The notes below the pieces were generated by a model, which saw nothing but the letters and a program-made list of their open reading frames with translations, did not search any database and was not told where the DNA came from. From the NCBI GenBank assembly GCA_018220955.1, contig JAAOXV010000013.1, positions 1-40,257 on the forward strand: a DNA stretch of 40,257 nucleotides, in the 5' to 3' direction. The position numbers and the translations under genes are program-made. Source of the stretch: Candidatus Altarchaeota archaeon. Lineage in GTDB: Archaea; SpSt-1190. Of this stretch, positions 15,427 to 21,938 are shown in pieces (the stretch's first letter is position 1; the number at the start of each line of letters is the position of its first letter).

Positions 15427-15831
15427 GTGCTTTCATCGATATTACGAGCCTTTGGAGTAAAGAATGAACAGCCAAAGGACTTGGATGGAAAAATGGACGC
15501 GGTCCTGTCAATAGTTGGTGAGGTCAGGGATGAACTCAAACCGCTTGGACCTGATGGTTCAAGAGTAAGTCGACTTGAGATGATGTTGTCTACCATATCT
15601 CAGCTAGCTCCTGGTGACAGGGACATAGTCAGACAAGAGCTTGACTCACTTGAGGTTGATGAACAAATACTTGAGTTTTCAGACAAGCCAAAAAATATCG
15701 AAGAGATAGCAAAAAAAATAGGCAGAAGCTATGGATATACAGCCAACCGGCTTAGGAAGTTAATGAGGTTGGGGCGAGTTATGAGAAAACGGGATGCAGT
15801 TACGAGAAAATATGTTTATATGAGGCTTTGA
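15427..15831 (+). CDS. Winged-helix protein with helical N-terminus
   Basis: Product of 134 aa, leaderless GTG start. Residues 20-75 are predicted helical, possibly coiled coil (DGKMDAVLSIVGEVRDELK). Residues about 85-134 form a winged helix: NIEEIAKKIGRSYGYTANRLRKLMRLGRVMRKRDAVTRKYVYMRL has helix-turn-helix spacing and a Lys/Arg-rich wing. Likely a transcription regulator acting on DNA; target unknown. Its end overlaps the end of kae1 by 16 bases tail to tail. Confidence 0.65.
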   Translation: MLSSILRAFGVKNEQPKDLDGKMDAVLSIVGEVRDELKPLGPDGSRVSRLEMMLSTISQLAPGDRDIVRQELDSLEVDEQILEFSDKPKNIEEIAKKIGRSYGYTANRLRKLMRLGRVMRKRDAVTRKYVYMRL

Positions 15832-16754
15832 TCAAGTCGCCATTTTTGTTCAAACCAAGCTTTTTCAGGCGAGATTGCTTTGTCTTTGTGAACCAGTCCT
15901 GACCAGGCAATCATTGCACCATTATCTCCAGCTAGCTCAGCTGGGACCACGAACGACTTGGCCCCTCTTTCTTTACACATGATATCCATCATCTCCTGCA
16001 ACCGTTTGTTCTGAGCCACTCCACCAACTAACAAGAGATTTTTTTTATCCAAGTGCGCCATTGCACGCTCGCTTATCTCTGTTAGCATAGCAAAACAGTG
16101 TTCCTGAAATGAATAAGCTATGTCTGCTTGGCTTTCTTGTTCAATAAGATTGGCTGCATGAGTGACTAGGCCAGAATAGCTTAGGTCCATTCCTTTGACT
16201 ATATATGGCATCTCGATAAATTTTTTTCCAGTTTTTGCCAGCTTTTCTATTTTTGGTCCACCAGGATGACTCAAGCCGAATTTTCTGGCCAACTTGTCGA
16301 CCGCATTGCCTAGCGAAATATCTTGGGTTTCCCCAAAGACCCGCCATCCTTGGTTGTCTGCGATTATCTGAGTATTCCCGCCACTCACATAGACCACCAG
16401 TGGGTCGGTCACACCAGTCGATTTTAACCCTATTTCTATATGTGCCTCTGCGTGATTGACTGGTACAAGCTTTGTTTTGTATTTGACAGCTAGATATTTG
16501 GCGATTATCATTCCGACCTTTAAGCAATGACCTATCCCTGGCCCGGCCGAGTATGCGATTAGTTCTGGTGGTTCTATCATCCCAGCTTTGATAACACTGG
16601 CCGCATTCCTTGCCAGAAAATCTGCTGACTCGCTTGGATGAATTCCACCAGAATCTGGCTCAAACATCCTAACAACATTGCTAGCTATCTTGTTGTCTAT
16701 CACCATCCCGACCCCAAAGCTATGTGCGGTCGACTCTATGCCAAGCACTTTCAC
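15816..16754 (-). CDS. kae1: Kae1, tRNA t6A threonylcarbamoyltransferase subunit
   Basis: Catalytic subunit of KEOPS, transferring threonylcarbamoyl to A37 of ANN-reading tRNAs. Product of 312 aa. Signs: MKVLGIESTAHSFGVG at the start, SAGPGIGHCLKVG, metal ligands in NHAEAH (His101, His105), YVSGGNTQI, SLGNAVDKLAR, and VGGVAQNKRL near the end followed by GDNGAMIAWSG. It is not fused to the Bud32 kinase, as it is in some archaea; the kinase is not in the window. Leaderless GTG start, with TTTAAA 24 bases upstream. Confidence 0.95.
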   Translation of the reverse strand: MKVLGIESTAHSFGVGMVIDNKIASNVVRMFEPDSGGIHPSESADFLARNAASVIKAGMIEPPELIAYSAGPGIGHCLKVGMIIAKYLAVKYKTKLVPVNHAEAHIEIGLKSTGVTDPLVVYVSGGNTQIIADNQGWRVFGETQDISLGNAVDKLARKFGLSHPGGPKIEKLAKTGKKFIEMPYIVKGMDLSYSGLVTHAANLIEQESQADIAYSFQEHCFAMLTEISERAMAHLDKKNLLLVGGVAQNKRLQEMMDIMCKERGAKSFVVPAELAGDNGAMIAWSGLVHKDKAISPEKAWFEQKWRLDQSLI

Positions 16755-16774
16755 TTGGCAAATCTGCTCAAAAG

Positions 16775-16796
16775 TTTAAAAGAACATTCTTTTAAT
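16775..16796. promoter_or_regulatory. Divergent TATA elements between kae1 and the glycosyltransferase
   Basis: TTTAAA at 16775-16780 is centred 24 bases before the kae1 GTG (minus strand). TTTTAAT at 16790-16796 is 24 bases before a GTG at 16817 (plus strand). Confidence 0.5.
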
Positions 16797-16816
16797 CCAT
16801 CAAACGCTTGGTAGTT

Positions 16817-18034
16817 GTGGAAATCTGGAATCTTTTGTTATTAGGCATAATCTATGTGACATTGTTTTTCGGGCTTTTCTGGATTTTGATTTATTTGAAT
16901 GGCCAGCCAGTTCAGAGAAAGAGCAAGAGAAAACCATTTGTTAGTATACTTGTTCCAGCACACAATGAGGAAAAAGTGATAGCTGAGTCAGTGAAAAATC
17001 TGAAACAGCTAAAGTATCCAAGATTTGAAATAATTGTAATAGATGACGAGTCTAGCGACAGGACAGCTGAGCTGGCAAAAAAGGCTGGCGCAAGAGTGAT
17101 TAGTCCAAAACGATCAGGCAAGGCAGGTGCATTGAACCAAGGCCTGAAGATTGCTAAAGGCGAGATAATCGCTGTGGTGGATGCAGATACCTTAGTCGCA
17201 AAAGACGCGCTTGAGAATGCAGTAAAATATATGACAGATGATATTGCGGCCGTGATTGCGAGAATTTGTGTGGAAAATGATGAAACCGCGCTTGGCTCGG
17301 TTCAACGGCTTGAATACAATATCAGCAATTTTGGACGTATGATGGCTTCTTGGATAGGTTGTTTGAACATATTGCCGGGTGCGCTTTCATTGATAAGGCG
17401 GGATGTTTTGGATTCAGTGGGTCCGTTCGACACAGATAGTATCACCGAGGATTATGAGATGGGAATGAGGATAGTCTCACAAGGACACAAGATTGCTTAT
17501 GCGCAAGAATCGCTTGCATATACACATGTGCCGGCAAACATATCGAGCTGGTTTCGTCAAAGAATCAGGTGGTTCAGAGGTAGGGTGGAGACCCTGTGGA
17601 AATACAAGCATATGCTGTTCAATAAAAAATATTACCCGCAATCACATTATCTGGCGGTCGAGCTCTTATCATTTTTCGTGATTTTCATGACGACATTGAT
17701 TACTATCAGATATGCCTATACTTTTTCAAAAAAGATTTATTTGTTTGTTGTGTCTAAATTCATTTCACAGATGTTGCCTGTTTTTGGAGGCAGTATTCCT
17801 ATTATGAACATCAAAAACAGAATACTTTTCAGTAATTGGACAGTCAACCTGTTTTTGTTTGTATCTGGCTATTTGTTTTTGTTCCAGATTGGTGAGCTAT
17901 ACAAGAACTGGAATCAGGACAAAGAAAAACCCATGAATTTTTTAATATTCTTTTTAATATATACTCGCGTGCTTGCATTTGCATGGCTAAAAGGGGGATG
18001 GAATGTGATAACCGGGGCTGAGAAAAAATGGTGA
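16817..18034 (+). CDS. Family 2 glycosyltransferase, processive type, membrane-bound
   Basis: Product of 405 aa. The GTG at 16817 fits the TATA spacing; a TTG at 16808 is possible. A membrane helix lies near residues 5-28, then a GT-A domain: VSILVPAHNEE, IDD (75-77), DADT (122-125), TED (210-212) and QRIRW (248-252). The last is the QxxRW motif of processive enzymes such as cellulose, chitin and hyaluronan synthases. Further helices lie at about 285-310 and in the C-terminal quarter. It would polymerise a surface polysaccharide from a nucleotide sugar; substrate unknown. Overlaps the next gene by seven bases. Confidence 0.82.
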   Translation: MEIWNLLLLGIIYVTLFFGLFWILIYLNGQPVQRKSKRKPFVSILVPAHNEEKVIAESVKNLKQLKYPRFEIIVIDDESSDRTAELAKKAGARVISPKRSGKAGALNQGLKIAKGEIIAVVDADTLVAKDALENAVKYMTDDIAAVIARICVENDETALGSVQRLEYNISNFGRMMASWIGCLNILPGALSLIRRDVLDSVGPFDTDSITEDYEMGMRIVSQGHKIAYAQESLAYTHVPANISSWFRQRIRWFRGRVETLWKYKHMLFNKKYYPQSHYLAVELLSFFVIFMTTLITIRYAYTFSKKIYLFVVSKFISQMLPVFGGSIPIMNIKNRILFSNWTVNLFLFVSGYLFLFQIGELYKNWNQDKEKPMNFLIFFLIYTRVLAFAWLKGGWNVITGAEKKW

Positions 18035-18687
18035 AAAAATTTATTAGAATGGCATTATTACTCTCGACCATAATCTTCTTGTCTGGTATTTTCCTTGGAG
18101 TCAATATAGACAAGCTTCAGCAAGACCATGTTGTCGAGATTCTTAAAACAGAGTGGGATGAGCTTGAGACTGTCCAGTTGTTGTTGTTGATGACGTCTGT
18201 AAACACAACCTGCCCAGAGAGCCCTAGAGAAGTACTTTATCCAATTTACAAAAAGCTAGAGGATGCCAGACAAACCTTTGAGATTTTTTCAGATGGGCGA
18301 TTCATGCTTGATCAAGAGAGATATGATGCGATTTCCGGTGATTATCTTCATTTGAATATCCGAGCTTGGTTGATGTCCGAAGAGCTTAGGGCGAGATGTG
18401 GAGAATTTCATACAGTCGCATTCTTCTTTGTTCCTTCTGAACCAAACTGTATGGCAGAGCGAGATGTGCTTGAGGGTTTGAAAGATGAGTATGGAGACCA
18501 GTTTATGTTATTCCATATTGATATGACCCAAGAAAACCCTGCGCTCGAGAGCCTAAAAGCACTTTACGACATTCCTGGTGCGCCAGCAATCATTGTTGAT
18601 GGACAACACTTGTTCCGCGGCTTTGTTGGTAAGACTACCATAAGTGCAGTGTTTAATGATGATGAATATGAAAGCCCTGTCACTTAA
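18028..18687 (+). CDS. Membrane-anchored thioredoxin-fold-like protein
   Basis: Product of 219 aa with an N-terminal signal anchor (about residues 5-26), a helical middle, and a C-terminal thioredoxin-like domain: TVAFFFVPSEPNC, LFHIDMTQENP, LKALYDIPGAPAIIVDGQHLFRGFVGK with the expected cis-proline position. The active site is not CxxC: only the single Cys in EPNC is at that point, so it is more likely a binding or monothiol domain than a dithiol oxidoreductase. Coupled to the glycosyltransferase and located on the outside by its anchor. Moderately sure of the fold, function open. Confidence 0.6.
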   Translation: MVKKFIRMALLLSTIIFLSGIFLGVNIDKLQQDHVVEILKTEWDELETVQLLLLMTSVNTTCPESPREVLYPIYKKLEDARQTFEIFSDGRFMLDQERYDAISGDYLHLNIRAWLMSEELRARCGEFHTVAFFFVPSEPNCMAERDVLEGLKDEYGDQFMLFHIDMTQENPALESLKALYDIPGAPAIIVDGQHLFRGFVGKTTISAVFNDDEYESPVT

Positions 18688-19045
18688 ACAGCCTTGGGCT
18701 GAGCTGATAGTTTCTGGAAAAAAAACAATCGAGACCCGGACCTGGAACACGAAGTTCAGAGGAAAGTTTCTTGTGCATGCATCCAAAACTCTGGATAGAC
18801 TGGCTTGTCAGCGCTTTGGGTTTGATACTCATGAGCTTGAACAAGGCGCAATAATTGGTCAGGCCGAGCTGGTTGATACAAAAGAGTATATGACTCAACA
18901 GGACTATTTGGATGATTCAGAAAAGCATCTGGCTGCCCATTGGGAGTTCAAGAGACCAAAGTTTGGTTTTGTTTTGGTTGATGTTACAAGACTTAAGCCA
19001 ATCAAGTATAAGGGCGCGCTTGGATTTTTTGAAACACAAATCTAA
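18668..19045 (+). CDS. ASCH-domain protein
   Basis: Product of about 125 aa. MKALSLKQPWAELIVSGKKTIETRTWNT is the usual start of ASCH proteins, with the GKKTIETR loop lining the putative RNA or nucleotide-binding groove, followed by FLVHASK and IIGQAELVD. ASCH proteins are PUA-like and some hydrolyse N4-acylcytidines, while others may bind RNA. Start chosen at the ATG giving the normal head; ATGs at 18656-18662 are alternatives. It overlaps the previous gene by about 20 bases and meets pcn tail to tail. Confidence 0.82.
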   Translation: MKALSLKQPWAELIVSGKKTIETRTWNTKFRGKFLVHASKTLDRLACQRFGFDTHELEQGAIIGQAELVDTKEYMTQQDYLDDSEKHLAAHWEFKRPKFGFVLVDVTRLKPIKYKGALGFFETQI

Positions 19046-19785
19046 TCCACATCAATTCTAGGTGCCAACACATATACAAGCTGAACATTATCATCCTTAA
19101 ACTCCAGCCTGAGTGGATAATCTGTTTTGAATTCTATGCTTGCAAGTGAACCGATTTTTGTTCCTTTCATCATTTTTGATAGGTACTCCAGACTGTACTT
19201 GGCCCTTGCACCGCCTTTGACATCAATCGACTCAAGACCCTTGTCCTTTTTTAGAATGGTTTCTGTTTCACCCAAGTCACCTTGGGCAATCAAGTGCATA
19301 GTATCATGTTTTGCTACAAAAACGACCGCATCGCTGACCACAGATGCATCATCCACTGACTCCTTTAACAGGTTAGACTCCATTATTAGCTCTGCAGTAA
19401 ATTGCAGGTTCGGTTCTTGTTTTGGTCCACCCTCTAAAGCGAGCAGCGGTATTGAAAACTTTCTGGTTGCCCTACCAGCAAACTCTAGCTCAAGCTTGCC
19501 AGCCGATATGCTTAGATTCATTGTGTCAGTTCTACCAACCCTTCGCAGAACCTGATACAACTTATCCATATTGATACCAATACTGGTTTCTTCATCGATT
19601 TCATATGACTCAAAAGCTGATTTATCTATAGTGATGCCAATCATTGCAACATTTGCAGGGTCAGTCGCCCTCAACAGCATTCCGGTTTTTGAGAACTGGA
19701 TTATCACATCGTCCTTGACTAGCTCATAGGCTGCCTTAATCAGATTGACTAACAAGCTCGGATCGTTCAGTCTTGCTCCAAACAT
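19042..19785 (-). CDS. pcn: DNA sliding clamp PCNA
   Basis: Ring-shaped clamp that holds DNA polymerase and other partners on DNA. Product of 247 aa, normal length, beginning MFGARLNDPSLLVNLIKAAYELVKD. Family signs are GMLLRATDPANVAMI, the central SIPLLALEG-like interdomain strand, and the C-terminal LRLEFKDDNVQLVYVLAPRI with its conserved hydrophobic tail. A longer frame from 19827 would add an unrelated start. It overlaps the upstream OB-fold gene by 50 bases, so the two are co-transcribed. Confidence 0.93.
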   Translation of the reverse strand: MFGARLNDPSLLVNLIKAAYELVKDDVIIQFSKTGMLLRATDPANVAMIGITIDKSAFESYEIDEETSIGINMDKLYQVLRRVGRTDTMNLSISAGKLELEFAGRATRKFSIPLLALEGGPKQEPNLQFTAELIMESNLLKESVDDASVVSDAVVFVAKHDTMHLIAQGDLGETETILKKDKGLESIDVKGGARAKYSLEYLSKMMKGTKIGSLASIEFKTDYPLRLEFKDDNVQLVYVLAPRIDVD

Positions 19786-20095
19786 TTTTCCATACCTCCA
19801 ATATATTTTTGTAATTCTCAGGTTCAAATCCTTTGACTCTTCTTAAGATTTCCCCATCTATCCCAGATTCGCCGGCCCAGCCAATAACTGTAACCTGCAC
19901 GCCTGGCTTATAGCTTTCTAGTCGTTCTATCATCTCAATAGAGTTGAAAAACACGCTCTTTGAGCCAGACCCATCATCAATGATTATTTTTCCATTATCT
20001 TGCTCAACCGAAACCACAGTGCCATAAACTCGGACTCGCTTGTCAGCTGGTTTTGTCTCATTCAGAACTTTTAGAACAGCTGGCCAGCGTCTCAT
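19736..20095 (-). CDS. OB-fold protein upstream of PCNA
   Basis: Product of 119 aa. The strands KRVRVYGTVVSVEQDNGKIIIDDGSGSKSVFF and VQVTVIGWAG form an OB-fold of the RPA/Stn1-like type that binds single-stranded nucleic acid. The C-terminal helix (about residues 90-119) may serve for partner contact. It shares an operon with pcn, hinting at a role in replication or repair, for example as an RPA accessory subunit. ATG at 20095, leaderless, sharing a palindromic TATA with the divergent gene. Confidence 0.65.
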   Translation of the reverse strand: MRRWPAVLKVLNETKPADKRVRVYGTVVSVEQDNGKIIIDDGSGSKSVFFNSIEMIERLESYKPGVQVTVIGWAGESGIDGEILRRVKGFEPENYKNILEVWKNVWSKTERSELVSQSD

Positions 20096-20115
20096 TCTAA
20101 ACGCTCACTGCATAG

Positions 20116-20123
20116 TTTATAAA
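20116..20123. promoter_or_regulatory. Palindromic shared TATA box (OB-fold gene / surface protein gene)
   Basis: TTTATAAA is a perfect palindrome. Its centre (20119.5) is exactly halfway between the ATG at 20095 (minus) and the GTG at 20144 (plus), 24.5 bases from each, so one TATA site can drive two leaderless genes. Confidence 0.65.
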
Positions 20124-20143
20124 TCTGCCAGACTGAATTTTTA

Positions 20144-20704
20144 GTGAACAAGCTTTTGGCATTTTTGCTGGCGGTTTCAACTGTTTTTGCAGGAGTCGAG
20201 ATTTCTCCGAATCTTGTTCAAATGTATGTCAATGAGACCATAGTCTTTAGTATAACCGCGATTGGTGAGGGTTCAATTGGGCAGCTGTATGTGACCGGGC
20301 CTGGACTTAGCTTTTCAAAAGAGATGTGGGCCGGGCCGTATGGGACTGAGACAGATATAGATTATACTGCTGAGCAAACAGGCGAATTTGAGATTGTTGC
20401 CTTTTTTGATGATAGTAATGCAAGCGCAAGTGTGACAGTTCTAGCTGCTGTTGGACCCGATAGTTTTCTGCAAGAGCTTGATGAGCTTAGACAGACTGTA
20501 TCAGATGAACAAAAGTTGAGTGAGCTTGATGCGATTCAGGAGATGTATGAACAAGGCAAACATGATCTTGCAAGAATTCAGCTTGATAACTTTGATAGCC
20601 AACAAAGCCAAGAGGAAACCGTAGTTTCCAGACTTCCAAGAATTTTGTTAATACCAATAATTGTCGTCCTAGTTGCTGTTTTAGTGCTTTATTTCGTGCA
20701 ATGA
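20144..20704 (+). CDS. Secreted, C-terminally anchored surface protein
   Basis: Product of 186 aa with a signal peptide (MNKLLAFLLAVSTVFAG), a beta-sandwich Ig-like domain at about residues 18-100, a Glu/Gln-rich helical segment (105-160), and a C-terminal membrane helix (about 166-185). It would sit on the outer face of the membrane. No family recognised beyond the Ig-like pattern. Leaderless GTG start. Confidence 0.6.
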   Translation: MNKLLAFLLAVSTVFAGVEISPNLVQMYVNETIVFSITAIGEGSIGQLYVTGPGLSFSKEMWAGPYGTETDIDYTAEQTGEFEIVAFFDDSNASASVTVLAAVGPDSFLQELDELRQTVSDEQKLSELDAIQEMYEQGKHDLARIQLDNFDSQQSQEETVVSRLPRILLIPIIVVLVAVLVLYFVQ

Positions 20705-20712
20705 TTTATATT
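20705..20712 (+). promoter_or_regulatory. TATA box for small gene at 20739
   Basis: TTTATATT right after the upstream stop, centred about 30 bases before the ATG at 20739; a leader of a few bases is expected. Confidence 0.4.
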
Positions 20713-20738
20713 CTCAAGTTCTAAACCCATTTTGGGGT

Positions 20739-20954
20739 ATGGGTATGAATATATTCAATCTATGGACCGATGGGCTTGGAAGGCTCGGAGCATCACTTGT
20801 AAATTCAGTAGATGATGTAATGTCGTTTTTCCAATCTAGAGAGGTCCTTCGTGAGCTTCCCAAGACAAAACAAGGTTTTAATAGAAAGAAATTAAAGAAA
20901 ATGGTGAGGTCTTTAAAGAGGCGGGGAATGCTTGAGACGGTGTTCCTGTTATGA
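20739..20954 (+). CDS. Hypothetical small basic protein, 71 aa
   Basis: Not recognised. The first half is amphipathic (NIFNLWTDGLGRLGASLVNSV); the second is strongly basic (NRKKLKKMVRSLKRRG) and could bind nucleic acid as a short helix-turn-helix-like segment. Its stop overlaps the start of the RimK-like gene by four bases (ATGA), so the two are coupled. A second ATG two codons in (20745) is also possible. Confidence 0.5.
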   Translation: MGMNIFNLWTDGLGRLGASLVNSVDDVMSFFQSREVLRELPKTKQGFNRKKLKKMVRSLKRRGMLETVFLL

Positions 20955-21820
20955 AAATCGCCATATTAGGCAAAAACCCTAAAGCGTCGCCATCGAATTT
21001 AAAGATTTTTGAAAGTATGAAAAAAACCATGCCATGCACATTGTATGCCGACATACAGAAACTAAATCTCTTTGTTGGAGATGAGTGTAAAGTCTTGTAC
21101 AAAGGAAAGGACCTGGCAGAGTTTGATTTGATTTATCCAAGAATCAATCCAAGCTTGGCTGATTTTGGATACATAACTGTTAGAATGTTTGAAGATAGTG
21201 TTTATACACCCATCAGCTCAGATGCGATAAGAGCCTCACATGATAAATTTCTGACTCTTGAAGTTCTTGCGCGCGCCGGCCTACCTATTCCAAAGACTAT
21301 TCTCACAATTGGTAGAGAGAAAATGAATAAAGTGTTTGAGCAGATTGGTTTTCCAATGGTGCTTAAGCTTTTGTCAGCCTCTGGTGGGAAAGGTGTTCTG
21401 ATGGCATCTGATATTAAGGAGGCAAAGGGCATAGCAGACACACTTCATTGGTTTAAGCAACCAGTGTTTGTAGAAGAGTTTATAGAAAATCCGGGTGAAG
21501 ATATCAGACTCTTTGTTATTGGTGATGAGGTAGCAGGGGCCATGAAACGGGTGGCGAGCAAAAGCGACTTTCGGTCCAACATTCATGCTGGTGGAAAAGG
21601 TGAGAGATATGTGGCAACCCCAGAAGAAAAAGAGTTGGCAATAAAGGCCTCACAGGCAATTGGTGCAGATATAGCAGGTGTAGATATTCTTCATAGTCAG
21701 AACGGGCCGTTCATAATCGAGACTAACATATTTCCTGGACTCAAAGGAATAATGGAAGCTACCAAAAAAGATATACCAAAACTGATTGCTGGATTCTTGC
21801 ATGACAAAATCAAAGCTTGA
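20951..21820 (+). CDS. RimK-like ATP-grasp ligase
   Basis: Product of 289 aa, normal for the RimK/LysX/MptN group, which joins an amino acid (often glutamate) to a carboxylate on a protein, cofactor or carrier. Signs: MKIAILGKNPKASPSNLKIFE, DLIYPRINPSLADFG, then the ATP-grasp core with PMVLKLLSASGGKGV, FVEEFIENPGEDIRLFVIGDEV, MKRVASKSDFRSNIHAGGKGE and FIIETNIFPGLKGI with metal-binding Glu and Asn. Substrate cannot be told: candidates are coenzyme F420 or tetrahydromethanopterin tails, ribosomal protein S6-like tails, or LysW. Confidence 0.85.
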   Translation: MKIAILGKNPKASPSNLKIFESMKKTMPCTLYADIQKLNLFVGDECKVLYKGKDLAEFDLIYPRINPSLADFGYITVRMFEDSVYTPISSDAIRASHDKFLTLEVLARAGLPIPKTILTIGREKMNKVFEQIGFPMVLKLLSASGGKGVLMASDIKEAKGIADTLHWFKQPVFVEEFIENPGEDIRLFVIGDEVAGAMKRVASKSDFRSNIHAGGKGERYVATPEEKELAIKASQAIGADIAGVDILHSQNGPFIIETNIFPGLKGIMEATKKDIPKLIAGFLHDKIKA

Positions 21821-21908
21821 TATCTCCGGTTCGTTCAACTATAGTAGCGAGCAGGCCATAATATAGCGGTGACAAAAGCAACAGTGTCGCGATACCTGCA
21901 AGACTCAT
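21810..21908 (-). CDS. 32-aa single-span membrane peptide
   Basis: Reads MSLAGIATLLLLSPLYYGLL, then a short polar tail. ATG at 21908 with a TATA-like ACAGTTTAAT about 26 bases upstream, matching the leaderless pattern of this genome. It fills the gap between hef and the RimK-like gene and overlaps the latter's end by 11 bases. Too short to assign; real status is supported by promoter, start and helix only. Confidence 0.4.
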   Translation of the reverse strand: MSLAGIATLLLLSPLYYGLLATIVERTGDIKL

Positions 21909-21930
21909 AGGCGGTCAGTGCACTTGTCCT

Positions 21931-21938
21931 ATTAAACT
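21931..21938 (-). promoter_or_regulatory. TATA box for the 32-aa peptide gene
   Basis: Minus strand AGTTTAAT, about 26 bases before the ATG at 21908; it overlaps the end of hef. Confidence 0.4.

Noticed and set aside
19042-19827. Longer PCNA from a start at 19827
   Set aside because: PCNA proteins begin close to MFGARL-type heads; the extra 14 residues fall within the OB-fold gene.
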